Below are positions 1 through 12,390 of a stretch of DNA of 64,000 bases, piece after piece. Source of the DNA: Macquaria australasica (Eukaryota; Chordata; Actinopteri; Centrarchiformes; Percichthyidae). How positions within the stretch are numbered: the first letter of the stretch is position 1; each line of letters opens with the position of its first letter. The stretch lies in assembly GCA_005408345.1 (NCBI GenBank), contig SEMN01000340.1, positions 62,001-126,000 of the forward strand, given 5' to 3'. The translations under genes were made by a program, and so were the position numbers. The notes under the pieces are model-generated. The model was given only the letters and a program-made list of their open reading frames with translations, ran no database searches and was not told the DNA's origin.

Positions 1-94
1 CGCCATATAAAAAGGACAAGGTCATCCAGCTATTTTATCTCCGTTATCTCAGAAATGTATATAAACACAAATGGCGACATTAAAGGCCCTGAAA

Positions 95-330
95 AACAGT
101 CACCTTCCTCTTCTGAGTGATGGAGTCTCACATGAACGCCACATTTTCTGTCAAAGTTACAACAGTTTTGGTTATTTCACAAGACAAGACTCACTGGATT
201 GAGGTGGGCGGGGCTCGGTTGGAAAAAGGTGATGTCATGCATTTCCGTGCACCAGCTAGGATTCAGCAACATGTGAATCAAAATGTGACGGCATCTGTGT
301 GGCCACTGTCAATCAAATCTAATCCAACTA
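95..330 (+). repeat. Weak dispersed repeat, copy 1 (related to 55230-55350)
   Basis: The stretch around 200-280 (TTGGAAAAAGGTGATGTCA, ATTTCCGTGCACCA) resembles 55295-55345 (GTTGGGAAAATGTGATGTCA, ATTTCCGAGCACCA) in order and spacing. A short open frame of 76 codons runs through it but shows no known domain, and I do not regard it as a gene. Class and ends of the element are not visible. Confidence 0.4.
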
Positions 331-2109
331 CACCAATAGAGTCTTGATGAAGCAGATTAGCTTAGATTTTGATCGTAAAATTCTGATTTTTGCTTAGTTA
401 GTCGTAAATATTTTAGGTTGCAGAGAAAAGTTTTCAGAGACTTTAAGGGACAATCATTCTTTGGCAAAAGCATTTCCTATCAATCAAATGTTATATAACA
501 GTTTCATATGATGATGATATGGGGAATGCGTGTATCATTTCCCATCTGACTCTATTTGTGGGGACTGTTGACTGTGAATGAGAATCAGAGGGACGTATTG
601 CACTCTGTTCCAGCCTTGCAGCATTATGTACGGGTTAGATGCTGAGCTCAGCATGACGTTAACCACATCAGCAACCAACTGGAACTCACTGGTGTAGGTG
701 GTGAACATCATAAAGCATGCACACACAGTCAGAAAGGGAGTTGATTAAAAGGAGGAGGAGACTGCTAAGCCCAGCGCCTCACCATCAGTTCGACAGGTTA
801 TAATAAAACACCTCGATAAAGAATTATATCATAGTTTGAGTAATCAGCTCATGTCAGCTTCATAAATAATGAGATATTTTCCTTAAATTAGACCTCAAAG
901 GTGACTCTGTTTTAACCAGTGCAGAGACAATCTGTTAATTAGCATGACCGCATAACTAGATATTACTCCATTCAGAAAACACAATTTGCATAATAAGGTT
1001 TTTGAATTTGCACTGTCCCCCTCTCTTATTAACCTTCCATTAACCTTTAGATAAACATAGGCAGCTCTGAGCATTATTCCCTGGGATCACACACCAAAAG
1101 GCTTGGCCCAAATTCATCAGACCAGCTGTGGAATTGCTTATGGGTGATTAGGCCACTGATAGCTGCTTGCCTCACTGAAGATGAAGATCTCGAAGAAGCC
1201 GCTCAGGAGCAAGGAGGTTACAAAACAGCTAGAGCTTTGTTTGACTCTGCATGTCCTCTTTCACACAGGTAATTTGAGGGATTCATTGGTGATTGGTAAA
1301 TCAATACGAGAGGAAACACTGATTGATGTTATTTTGTCTAAAATGTATTCAGTACTTTACTCTATATCTATTCAGTAATCTATAACAGTACTTGTGAAAA
1401 AACAAGTGATAAACAAATTCATTTGAAAGAGAAAGAAAGCTAGTTTAATATAAAATCTTGTGAAATGTCTCTAAAGTATCAAAAAGAAGAGAGAATATGT
1501 CATTTTTCTAACTGCTGGTTTATTTTAAAGGGTTACGATGAACAGCAGCAACACTTAATAATAATAAAAATCCTTATTCTGAGTGAGAGCAGAGGCAAAT
1601 CAAAAAGGATGTACATGTTCGGCTTGGACCTTCCTCAGCAGCAAAAGAGAATTCACAACAATAATAAGACAGCATTTCAAAGCCTTAAGAAAAGCTCAAA
1701 GACCGTGAGCAAAAAATGCAAAGACCAGCTGGACCAGACAGGAAGTATTCATACCATTTAGATTCTTTAGATGAGAAAACCGATATTTTAAAAGATGTAA
1801 CGAGTTTTCAATAGATCAAAAACCCACTACTTACAGGTGGCCATCTCTCAAAAAAAAGTGAATGTGAAGAAAAACAAACCAGTTTTTCACTAATTCCGAT
1901 GCATCAGAAACACTAATGACAACAGCAAACGTGGAAAACAAGTCTTTCAAACTAAACAACAAAATACATCACTTGTCATTGCCTTCCAACATGAGACGTG
2001 AGCATTTTCTGATCTGAAGACCCTACTGGCACTACAACATTGTTTGTCTGCCAAAGCTGTTACATATAATAAAGATGATTCATATGACCATTTGACTATC
2101 CGTCACTGC
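331..2109. other. Intronic or intergenic non-coding DNA
   Basis: AT-rich sequence with short random open frames only. An open frame of 98 codons at 1465-1761 is lysine-, serine- and glutamine-rich and low in complexity, with no recognisable domain. No clear repeat ends were seen. Confidence 0.5.
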
Positions 2110-2430
2110 TATGGTTAGGGTTTGGTTATGTTTAGGGATAAAAACTACTTGGCTATGGTCAGAAATCAGTCATGATCATGTTTAGGACAGGAAAACTTGG
2201 TGAAGGTTAGAAAAGATTGCAGTCAGTGGCGAGGTAAACAATAGCCGTAGCCTCGTTTGAGACCGTCTTATCCACATCGTAAGTTTTCACAAAATGTAAC
2301 GGGCTCATTACTGCCCCTTGAGGCCGGAGGGCGGAAAACACTCACTGGTACATGACAGTTGGTGAGAACTGCGATTGTAGAGGGTGTTTTTTCACCAAAT
2401 GGCCACAAGGGGCAACAATGAGCCCATTCC
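2110..2430 (+). repeat. Dispersed teleost repeat with TTAGGGTTTGGTTATG core
   Basis: The segment starts TATGGTTAGGGTTTGG and continues GTTTAGGGATAAAAACTACT, a phrase I recognise from many fish genomes as a moderately repetitive element. The right part (2290-2425) is GC-richer, with GCCCCTTGAGGCCGG and GGCCACAAGGGGCAAC. It is not a telomeric array: the TTAGGG unit occurs once, not in tandem. Family name unknown to me. Confidence 0.4.
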
Positions 2431-3420
2431 ACACTCAAAAACAAACTTCGACAAGCGACACAAAGGTGAGATTACTACTTTATCTGAAGTGTTTTCAGAT
2501 AAAAGACTTCGAAGAGAAAAGACAAGGCCCCTTCTCTATGGGGACCATCAAGGATAACTTCCCACGTTGAGAGACAGTCCCAAACAGGGCTACTCCTACC
2601 TGTGAGATTTTGCAGTGCTGTGACAACATCACACTACTTCCACTTTTGGTCCCGACTTTTGTATTTTGAGGCATCTGAACAAACAACAAATGCTGTCATT
2701 TTTCCTGTTTGAGCTGTCTCGATGGAGAAGTCACAGGTATCAGGTTAGCAGTTGGATCTGCTAATGAGAAAACCTGCAAAAGAAAGAGACAGCCAAGGTG
2801 TTTCATGCTAAACCATAAAAAAAAATAAGTAGGTAAATAAATAAATAATACAAGAAGAAAAGAAGAGGGGTTGTTGGTCCCATGCGTGTCTTTTTATAGA
2901 GTAACAAATTTCATGCTTGATAGAACAGATGTGTGCGTCTTTTAAGCTACTATTATGGCAATTATATGCAAATCCGACAGCTTTGAATACAAATAAGTAT
3001 TTACTTGAATTGCATTTCTTGTCTTAGCACATAAGAATGACTACTCTTGCCACATCATAAGCCTGCAAACACTTCACATCACTAAGTGCGTCCAAGTCTG
3101 GCGTGGAGTTACTACAGGGTCACGTCTTTCAGTATAAGACACTGCGAAGCTGCAGTGGATGAAATGTTGAGACTGAATGTTCTCATTGTTTGTCAGGGTC
3201 TCTGATAGAACCGAACACTTACAAAACAGATTTATGTATGGCTTCTACAATGGCATTTAATTCACGTAAAAAACTAGAACTACTGGTTATAGATCATTTC
3301 TATGTATAAACTGCATTGACCTTGTAGGCTTAATGTAAAATAAGAAAAAGTTGAACTGATAGTCACAATGCCTCCTGTGGATATTTTATTATCTACATTA
3401 TAGTTCACACTATGAAGTCA

Positions 3421-3565
3421 AGCATTGCTATTGATTTTTAATTACTGTGTTGTACAGTTCTGTATGTTATATAATGTTTTCTGTTTTACTCTTCTGTTCT
3501 TATTGTTTTATCCTGATTTTTAGATATATAAAAGCATTTTGTAACACTGGTTGTGATAAATAAAC
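3421..3565 (+). mobile_element. 3' tail of a degraded LINE/SINE-type retroposon
   Basis: The segment ends GCATTTTGTAACACTGG followed by TGATAAATAAACATCATTA. This is close to the 3' tail shared by many L2-like fish retroposons (a phrase like GCACTTTGTAACACTG, then ATAAATAAA). The 5' part cannot be traced. Assignment rests on remembered consensus phrases. Confidence 0.4.
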
Positions 3566-3630
3566 ATCATTATTATTGTTATATTACCATTATTATGACT
3601 GTGCCATCTGTAAAGCTCCCATTTACATTT

Positions 3631-3917
3631 AGTTGCTTGTTTATTAGGTACTCCTAGCAGTCCAACACAAGAGAACTGCAATAAATCCTACTTTCATTAA
3701 AGTTATAAAGTTCAGTTTTTGTTGAAACTGTTTTAGTTGTGTGATTCGAGTGTATGGGCATTTTGGAGGACATTGTGTGTGCTGCTGTTGAATTGAATAG
3801 CTCGATACTTAGTCTACCCTCCCTGAAATAAATGGGGTAAACAAAATATTAGATTTGTTTTTTAAATATATTACATTAGTTTTAGCTACTGTGTGTGTAC
3901 TTGATAAACTGGCAACT
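3631..3917. mobile_element. Tc1/mariner-like MITE, near-complete (about 287 bp)
   Basis: The left end AGTTGCTTGTTTATTAGG (from 3631) is the inverted counterpart of the right end TTGATAAACTGGCAACT (to 3917). Subterminal sequence is also inverted: CTAGCAGTCC on the left against TTAGTTTTAGCTACTG on the right. The middle encodes nothing, so this is a non-autonomous element. Partial copies lie at 23575-23733 and 60018-60105. The TTTATTAGGTAC end resembles that of the Tc1-like family whose dead transposase is at 16.8-17.6 kb. Confidence 0.7.
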
Positions 3918-3942
3918 GATTGTTATTTACTGGGTTTCAGGA

Positions 3943-3970
<28 letters not shown>
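3943..3970. repeat. (GT)14 microsatellite
   Basis: Uninterrupted GT dinucleotide tract of 28 bp, lying 25 bp right of the Tc1-like MITE. Confidence 0.95.
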
Positions 3971-3973
<3 letters not shown>

Positions 3974-6900
3974 AGAGGACTCCAGTCTAATGGTTCAACC
4001 TATTTCTCCAGTTCAGTCAGGCTCTCCCTGCGCTTGATTAACTTTGTGATCCATTAAGTGGCTTCATCCCCTCAGCAGGGAGAAAGTGCCCTCCACCCTA
4101 CCCTCCGAGGATTAGGGGAATCCCTTGGACATCATCAAAGGGACTCCAAGGTGAACAGTGCTGCTGACTTTCTATGAAGTGTCAGTGAAGAGAGCAGCAA
4201 CCCTGCTGAATGCGCTCAAATATATAATGTCTTGTTTGAGCACTAACAGAACAACATTAACAGCAAAGGTATAGTTATGACATGTTTATAAAATACATGA
4301 CAATTGACTGTCAGTGACCGTTACTTATAACAGGATTAACTTTTGACCAATAAAGTCAACAATGCTTCACTTTGTGGAGGTCCACATGCTACATGATCAA
4401 CTTCAAAGATCCCGTTCACTAGTATATGAGCGTTTTTGTAAAACTCTGTGAAGCAAACTAATTATGTGTGTTTAACGCACTGTATCAATTAAGTTTATTT
4501 ATTGAGTTGATTTTACTTTTACTTTTTTCAGGTTAAACCAGCTCAAAACAATCTGATGTGATGCCATTTGAAAACTTAAGGATCTATTAAAAGTTCAGAC
4601 TTTTACATCTTTAAAAAAAATAATTAGCTAATAATTAAGTATTTGGTGCAATATAATCTTTCAGAAGTAAACACCATCCCCATAAATGTCATCTTTGTGA
4701 ACTTTCCCAAATTTCCCACATAAGCATGCGTACAGATATTTTTTCAAAATAAAGTTTTCAAAATATAACATACATTGATACTAATTTTAGAAACCTGAGC
4801 TCTGAAAATCTTAAACAAAGTACATACTGTATATAAGAAGATTTTCCTTCCATTGCCTGCATGCTAACTACTGGTTCACCATCACAGTCACACCATGAAA
4901 GTATTTATTCATTGGTACATTCTCCACGCATTGCACCCTCAAACTTGTACACTTCTTTGAACAATAGGGTTTTACAAAAGGCATAATTTTCACACAACAA
5001 ATTACTCCATATGTTGTTTTCATAAATGGCAGCTTATTCTTATAGTAATGTCCTTTGTAGTATTATTGTTGAAAGCTTCAGTGAAAAAAACTGTTAGAGA
5101 AATATTATTTTTGCCTCAATTCAGTTGAGTGTGTTACATGTCAGGCTGTGTTCACCACATCATGAGACAAGAAATGTTCATATGTCAAAACTGTCAACAC
5201 TGTCTGAAAAAACAATGCATTTAAAAGTCAAATTTAAATACATTAAAATATCTTAGATATTTAACATTAGTGGTGAATCTTTTCCAAAGCTTGCCAAGTT
5301 TGATAGGCAGCTATCGGTTTCCAGGTATTTCAGTACACTATGAAAATCAGCAATCAAAAACTTGGAACTGTCTTGAAACAAGTAATCCATCACAGTGATG
5401 ATTTGTTGCCTTTATCTTTTTGTCAAAGTTTTTAAGGCTGCTTCAACATCTGCAGCTTGGGAGTCAGCAAGTTAAATGCAATGCATTTATGATAATTAAA
5501 CCCAGACAAACAATAAGCCCACACGGGTAGCCTGAAAAGAAAAACACGAAATTTAGTAGTGTTTTTGTGCATTAAAAAGGTTTCTGTGTGGCAGACTGTG
5601 AAATCACGCTTGCATTCTTGAACGCAGTGGCTGATGGTAAGGAAGAAAATAAGGGTACGTTTTGAAAAAGCCACAGAAATTGTACAGAAAACATTTTCAT
5701 ACATTTTACAAGTGAAAATTAACTTTTTTTCTTGTTTTTAAGAAAACAGTTTCAAATCATTCGGTTCTTTGTCAGAAATTCTCCAAAATCCTCGTTTATA
5801 TAGACAGTTTATTTCTGCTGTAGTGACGATAAAGGTATCACAGAAACAGATCAAAAGAAACTGTGGAGGTCTGATAAATATAAGTGTCAGTGCAGTGGAA
5901 CAAATACTTTGATCTGTGTGGTTATGAGGATACAGCAATTAACTGTAATTACGTTCATAATCCAGGCATTAAGACTTCTATGAAGAAAAGGGTGGATTTT
6001 TCGAAGGCGACACATGTACAGTACCTCTCAGCATTGTGTAAAATATAGAAAACACAGGGGGTAAGACATGGCCACAGCTTATGACAGGAGGCTAATATTT
6101 CATCACTAAGCATCTATGCAGAATGCCTTTAAAATATAAATGTTCAGTGGTGCATTTAAACTACATATCAATTTATTCTCTCACAATGACACAATCATTT
6201 ATATCAAAGATTATTTTGTTTGCCATCGCATGTAATTTTTCATTTCATCAACAAAATGAGGCTTTAAACTAGCAATCAGCTGCAATCATTTCTCAAATTA
6301 AGTAGTAGAAAATGTGTTCAGGTTTCATTCCAACTCTGAAGTTTTTCTTGTGCACTCCCTGTAAAAATCAAGTCAGAATTCACAGTGTTAAGACCATGAT
6401 GCTCGAGCCGAGCTATGAATTATAGGAAGCTCCAAGGCCACAACTTTCATTTTAACTTTTCCTCAACAAGCCCAGACAAGGTGTGAATGTGGCATGAAAT
6501 GAGGTACGGAAGCAGGGCCAATTGATATTTAATTAATGCTAGGCCTGACTGGAGGGCCCAGGCTCATCTGCTGCATGTCTCATCCAATATGCATGATTTA
6601 CAAGCGGGCTTCTTGCCACAGCAAACTTTCCACGCAATAAGGAGCATCAGTGTGAAGTGGTGCACACAGCCAGCACACAGAGGAAGCAAGTATTCTGCAG
6701 CAACACTGTGTAAATCTTGACAAATGCTATGTGGACTATGTCAACATGCAGTATATTTTATGCATAAGATCAAAGGACACTAAATGCGATGAAATGTCAA
6801 AGGAACTCAGAGTGCTTAAACTTTGTTTTGTTCAATCTTTCAATATCAGGATGAAGATTTGGGTTAAAAGGCATTTGTACTTTCATTTGAAATATTTATC

Positions 6901-7689
6901 AGCAAAAGCAAAATATAAACACCTTTGCTGTTTTGGGAAGCACTGAGTTGCAGAGGACACCTTTTCTTTTTTAAACCCTGCTGTTTTATTAATGAATATG
7001 CTCTATAAAGACAAATCTGGTGCTGACTGAACTAAAATAAGATTTCACAGATTCCCTGTTTGCAGGCTGGTATGTTTAAACTGTTTGACATTCATAGTGA
7101 CTCAACTGCTGTTATTATTACGGACTGAGCAGCACACTGTCTTTTTCCCTGAATATTTGGAGAATGTTGCTTGGCTATAATTGCTGGAGAAGTAATGTAC
7201 TCACAATGCAATGCAACCCTCAAAATACACAGCAGAGAGACTGCACAGAGTTCCCAAATTGAATGTCAAATAGGAATGCAAATTATGAAGTGAAGTGAAA
7301 GCTTGAGTGTTTTATGATTGAGGAAATAGATATGTTTAACCGTATTCATCCAAACCACTGCTGACATGTTGCCAGTTTACATGGTCTTGATGTTTTGGCA
7401 TTATCTGCTGTGTGTAGGATTTAGTAATTTAAGGACATTTTGTTTTTCTGTGCTATTATTGTCTAATTATGTATTTCTTTATATGAAAGCATTATTTGTT
7501 CATATTGGGATATTGAGGGTTGACGACACTAATATCAAATGGAATTTCATCTTATGGCAAATGCTCATGGGTCAGCTGATGATCAGTCTTCCATATAATA
7601 TTGGTGGGAGATGGTGTTCTTGTTTTAACCATTGATAATTGGGTGGCGTGATGATGGCTGGATGATTTTGTGTCATGCCGTCACTGATG
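3971..7689. other. Non-coding DNA, candidate regulatory patch at 6395-6660
   Basis: No exon or clear repeat was recognised. Open frames here are all below 95 codons and have no domain. The segment 6395-6660 is less AT-rich and has TTAATTAA, CATCTGC and TATGCATGAT motifs. It has the look of a conserved non-coding element, but conservation cannot be judged from one sequence. Confidence 0.4.
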
Positions 7690-7836
7690 TACATTGTTTT
7701 GTGTGGTGGGCTTAAGCATATGATTTACATATTTTATTATGTATTATATTCAAGCCTGTGTGTGTTCTGTGTTTCACCAAGCTGCAAGACCAATTTCCCC
7801 TCAGGAACAATAAAGTTGAAGTTGAAAAAAAGGTTT
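7690..7836 (+). mobile_element. LINE-type retroposon 3' end
   Basis: The segment ends GCAAGACCAATTTCCCCTCA, then GGAACAATAAAGTTGAAG. Fish L2/CR1-group LINEs commonly end in a phrase of the form AATTTCCCCTNGGGGATNAATAAAG. An AATAAA signal is part of the tail. No coding part of the element remains nearby. Confidence 0.45.
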
Positions 7837-8218
7837 CTGTGTTTCGGTTTTTGCTTTGGGGGAAAAGACTGGTCAACTTAAATGGACAACCCTGTCTCCT
7901 AAAAATGCCATGCATATACTCACTAATTTATATACTTTGCATGTATATTTTACACATATTATTTTTAATAATCAAAATAATTAGGAAACCTTGATATTGA
8001 ATGCATCTACAAAACATGTCATAATACGTCAACATAATTCATTTATTTTCCCTACAATATCCAGTGCTGACAACTAAAGTATAGTTAGCCATTTTAGGAT
8101 TATGTTTAAGCACTTGTTAAATGAAATATACATTTTCCAAGTTATACATTTTCCTATGTCCCTATGTTGATCATTAATTTATGTAAAAAAAAATTTTAAA
8201 AAAAAAACATGGTTGAAT

Positions 8219-8272
8219 GCACTTATTGTAAGTCGCTTTAGACAAACGCATCAGCTAAATAAATGTAAGGCG
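8219..8272 (+). mobile_element. SINE/LINE 3' tail (TAAGTCGCTTTAGACAAACG)
   Basis: TAAGTCGCTTTAGACAAACG followed by CATCAGCTAAATAAATGTAA matches, with few changes, a widespread fish retroposon 3' tail (TAAGTCGCTTTGGATAAAAG consensus). Only the tail is preserved, and the sequence upstream is A/T-rich without a clear body. Confidence 0.6.
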
Positions 8273-8765
8273 AAACAAATTAATTTGTGTATTTTTATAT
8301 AAAAATCCTTCTCTTTTCTTTTCCTGTATATGACTCATCTTATTTTGGGTGACTAGTTAAACCAGTCTGTCATATAAAACCACACTTGAACGTTAGCTAG
8401 TGGGTAGCTAGCAGAGCAATATCTAAGAAGGAGGTGTGCGTTTGGATTTCAGCTGGCAAAAACTTTGTGTACATTTACAAACTGTGGTTGAGGTCTAACC
8501 TATTAATTTCACCTTTATCCTCCTCCCCCTGATATAACGCGGGTGAGGGAAGGTGTGTGTGGAGGCCAAAAGTCCAGCAGATAAGCTGGACTTTTAGATT
8601 AATCAGATAAACCACGCCTAGATTAGATAAGCCACGCCTACTTTTCAGTGATCCAATCACGTCTGTAGGAATTGCTTTAAATCCCTCTCGTAACTAAACC
8701 ACATATTCCGTTTCACTCTGAAATACGTCACACTACAGAAGATAAAGACACTCAAAGTCAGTGTT
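8273..8765. other. Non-coding DNA with a short imperfect duplication
   Basis: At 8614-8641 the phrase CACGCCTAGATTAGATAAGC is followed by a second CACGCCTA, so a unit of about 19 bp is partly duplicated. No gene or transposon is recognised. Confidence 0.5.
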
Positions 8766-8870
8766 GACTTGAAGCATGAAAAGGGAAGCGTTGACGCAGG
8801 ATATGAACCCTGGTCTCCAGTGTCAAAGTGAGCATCTCCCAATGACTTCTGTGCAGAATCGGGATGTCAC
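8766..8870 (-). mobile_element. tRNA-derived SINE head fragment
   Basis: On the minus strand the segment reads GACACTGGAGACCAGGGTTC followed by ATATCCTGCG. GGTTCATATCC (plus positions 8799-8809) fits the RNA polymerase III B box GGTTCRANYCC. An A-box-like stretch, AAGTCATTGGGAGATGCTC, lies upstream on the minus strand, with spacing similar to that in a tRNA. The rest of the tRNA fold is degraded, so this is not a functional tRNA gene. Family name uncertain. Confidence 0.45.
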
Positions 8871-9746
8871 ACTTCATGTATTAGAAGAAAACAATTAGGT
8901 TCCCAAGTGCATTTGAAAAAGCTTATTATTAGAGTTGAAATAAATTCTGGAGGAGACAGAATATTAAGATGGATTCTTAAATTCAGCTTATGTGGAGCCC
9001 GTGATATACCCTGCCTGAATTAATGCAGGCTTCATTAAGTATGGGTGGTTGTTGTGAGCAGTGGAATTTAGACATTTTATAATTCCATAGTGTTTATCAT
9101 ATTTCCAAAAATGTACACAAAGGAATTAGGAGTCAAAGCCTTCATTTACATTTACACTTTCATCACTACAGAGTTTAAGGCAGCACATTCCTTCCCAGGC
9201 TGATGTTCTATATGAATTCAGCAGGAAGAGGTAACAGGACATCATTTTTTCTGCCTGGGCCATCTGTCAGCCCCCCAACATTGCCCACGTTACATTAAAT
9301 AAATGCCTGGCTTTTCTCAGGAGTCTAGAGCAGCGTTATTAAACTGCCTACCTATGTTACGATGATAGATCTCCTCCAAACTGTGGACCCCCAGCAAGCC
9401 CAGGTTACCCATAAATGCAGAACATAAAGAGATTGCTTGTGCGGACAACCGGTATAAGCAATGAAATCAGGCTGCACACAGCTGACTGGGTCTCTATTTG
9501 GACAGAAGGCAACTAGAGGGGAAAGAATGATAAGCAGTCAGCTGTGCAAGCTGAAAAGAACAAAAAATAAAACAATAAATCCTAATTTTAATAATATATG
9601 TTAGTGAATGTGTCTTGACATTCTAAAGGAAAAATCCCCTGAAAGAGATTTTAAATATCGTCCCCAAAAACACAGAATCCACGAATCTCACTTAAATGTA
9701 TAATAATCAAAGTAGTTCAAAGTTGGTGAAATTATTGAGCATCAAC
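8871..9746. other. Non-coding DNA, no recognised feature
   Basis: Intron-like AT-rich sequence. I see no exon signature, no long open frame and no repeat that matches others in the window. Confidence 0.5.
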
Positions 9747-10133
9747 CATTGCGAGGGCTGGATTACTAACTGGGCAAACTTGGCAACTGACCTGGGGCCC
9801 CAGACCCCCAGGGGTCCCAAAAGACCCAGAATCAGAATTCTGGGTATTAAACCACACTTCCTGTTAACCACATGTGTAGCCAAATCAACCAGGACTGAAA
9901 TTTTAAGAATCATAACTTTCATTAAATTTCTGCAAACTAATTTACACAGAGAAAACCTGGGGTAGTATTATCCAGCACAGGAGTGCTGGTCTCTGGGTGT
10001 ATAATGAAGCTGTCATATACAGTCTGCTATGTGCATAGAGGGCAGAAAATGAGTGGGTGGGGGTTCAATAGGAACCCAACAGCACATTGTTGCCCAAGGG
10101 CCCCCTGATAGGTTAATCCGGCCATGACCACTG
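9747..10133. mobile_element. hAT-like MITE with imperfect terminal inverted repeats
   Basis: The left end CATTGCGAGGGCTGGATTA matches, inverted, the right end TAATCCGGCCATGACCACTG. Both ends pass into GGGC/GCCC-rich subterminal sequence (TGGGGCCCC on the left, GGGCCCCCTGA on the right). CA...TG ends with a CAGTGG-like start fit the hAT superfamily. The flanking 8 bp (GCATCAAC and AAATACGT) do not match, so no target duplication survives. It has no coding capacity. Confidence 0.5.
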
Positions 10134-12164
10134 CAAATACGTGTAAGTATTCTATGAAGGCTAAAGATCAATGTTTCAATTCATTTCTTGGGTGACAACC
10201 TAACAAGAAAAATATGTAAGAGAGAAACATTACACAAGACACACTCAACACTTTAAAGGCAAAGCTTAATCCACAAACTTAATGCATATTGTAAAATGCA
10301 CATATTGTGGCTGACACAAAACAAAACAGGCTAACTCGCACACATAAAACAACACTCACATTCTAAGCTGCGACAAACCCATACAGTACAGGCTATAGTG
10401 GATTAATTATGCAATAGCTTGCTGACAGAAACTAGAGAACCTAAATCTGCTTCTGCCTCACAGTCACAATCATGTCTGCTTGCCAATTTCCCACCAGGCC
10501 TTAGTGACAAGCCTGTGGATGGCGAGCGTGATAATGGATGGTTCTAATGGTCAAGCCTGGACCGCACATTAGGAATCCGGTCGATTCTCAGTATTGCACA
10601 CAGGAAGTGCTGCCAGCAATCAATGCTAGGCTAATGTGCGAAAAGGAGTAAGTTGAATGTCAGTGTTGCTAATCAATAACTATTCATTTTCAGCAACCGC
10701 ATTTCCACAAATAGGACACTTAATATTGTGTGATTGGATAATTACCATGCCCAATTAAGGATGTGTGACACTAAGTGATGGATGGTGGATGGAAAACATC
10801 TGCCACAAGGTGCTAATGGAGACACACGCCAGACTCTGATCGACAGTTGGGAGATGGATCTTGATGTCTGCAAACTGTGGGATGCCAGCTAAACCTGCAG
10901 GAGTCAGATAATCCTCTCTCTACCTCCACGGCACCGGAGATAATGGATGTCCATCCTCTCAGATTCTGCTCTAACAGGAATACGCTGCTCCAAAGGGAAA
11001 AGGACAAAACCACTTTACAACCACTACATTTATTGCTAATCCCACACATTTGTCATGTTTTTTTAAATGTTTTCCTATTGCTGATTTTTTTTTTTTTAGA
11101 TAAATAACAGATGTTGTTGTCATCTGCAACAAATTACTCACATTCTTTATTTTCACTGATATAGAAAACATTATATAATTCCTCCACTTTCTGCACTGCT
11201 GTAGCCTCCTTTGGCTACAGAGCTGACTCAAACACATTTTGGGACCAAAGGGACAGAAGGTCAGTACAGATTATCTTGTAGTGGGATGGAGTGACACGTC
11301 AATCTCATTCCCTCCAATCCAGCTGAATCCAGCCCGGTCTGTCAACGCATTTAATTTTTATGACTCAGCACAAGTCCAGTACTGTTGACCAGCACGGCGC
11401 TCAAACATCTGAAACTATATGTAGCCCACTCAAGCCCCGAGGTGAACCTGACTTTCTTATAACACATGCAGTGAAGCCCTCGCACATCATGTCTCGCCAA
11501 ATAATCCACAGAAAAAAAGATTCTTATCTGATAAGTCATCGCTACATGTCACCTTTAAAGCTTCTTCTCAAATTCAGAACCAACTCAATCAACTGCCTCT
11601 CTGTAACTCTGCTGCAACAATACTGTGAGCTCGTACTGTGATTAAATGCACCAAACCATACATACACAGTACAGCCACCTCAAACTAGAATACTAGCACC
11701 TATTGTACTTTACTTGTTTTGTCTTACGCTGTAAATTACAATATAATAATTCACTTACCGTCTTACTCTTACATCTTTGACTTACCAGTGTACACAGACA
11801 AGTTAAACAACCGGAAAGTTGGCCCTCACAGGAATGTAAGTGAGTCTGAGGAGGCCCATTACAATGATGATTAAGGCTAATTACCATTACATTGCCATTC
11901 ATCATTTTGGTAATCCAACTCCTGGATGTTTACTCTCAACTGAAACGTAATAATCTGATTGGATGCATGATGTGATGAGAATTTCTGTGACTGCGGGACT
12001 GGAAGTACTTTAATGCACCATCACTGTGTCATTCCCTACTGAGAACGATGTTACCATATGAAAGACCCACTTTCATTGTCTGTCAGTATTGGGGGCATGC
12101 AAATTAAAATATTATATGTGTTAGCCTAGAATATAAATTCATTAGATTTATTCACTTTGGGACA
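10134..12164. other. Non-coding DNA
   Basis: No exon is recognised. A T10-11 run sits near 11087. The stretch 10470-10870 is less AT-rich with no repeat signature and could hold conserved non-coding sequence. Open frames here (up to 93 codons) lack domains. Confidence 0.45.
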
Positions 12165-12390
12165 ATAGACCTTTTTCACGAGAGACATTTTGACAGCAGA
12201 AGCACAGGTAAAACAAATTACATTAACAATGACTCTGTTGCATTCAAGGGTCCCAGTAAGCCACAACGCAAGGGTCCTGGAACTGTCAAAACTAATTCTA
12301 AATGGGATGTAGCCATTGTTAATGTTATTAATTACACCTGTGCTTTTCCTGCTGTGACTGCTCAAAATGTCTGCTGTGAAAAAAGTCTAT
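12165..12390. mobile_element. Fold-back MITE with terminal inverted repeats of about 70 bp
   Basis: The left end runs ATAGACCTTTTTCACGAGAG, ACATTTTGACAGCAG, AGCACAGGT, then ACATTAACAATG. The right end, read on the minus strand, runs ATAGACTTTTTTCACAGCAG, ACATTTTGAGCAG, AGCACAGGT, then ACATTAACAATG. About 70 bp at each end pair, interrupted by an extra stretch of about 11 bp on one side, so more than half of the 226-bp element could fold into one hairpin. No clear target duplication and no coding sequence. Superfamily not determined. Confidence 0.7.

Noticed and set aside
2110..2200. TTAGGG-containing stretch as interstitial telomere repeat
   Set aside because: The hexamer is not in tandem; it is part of a dispersed repeat.
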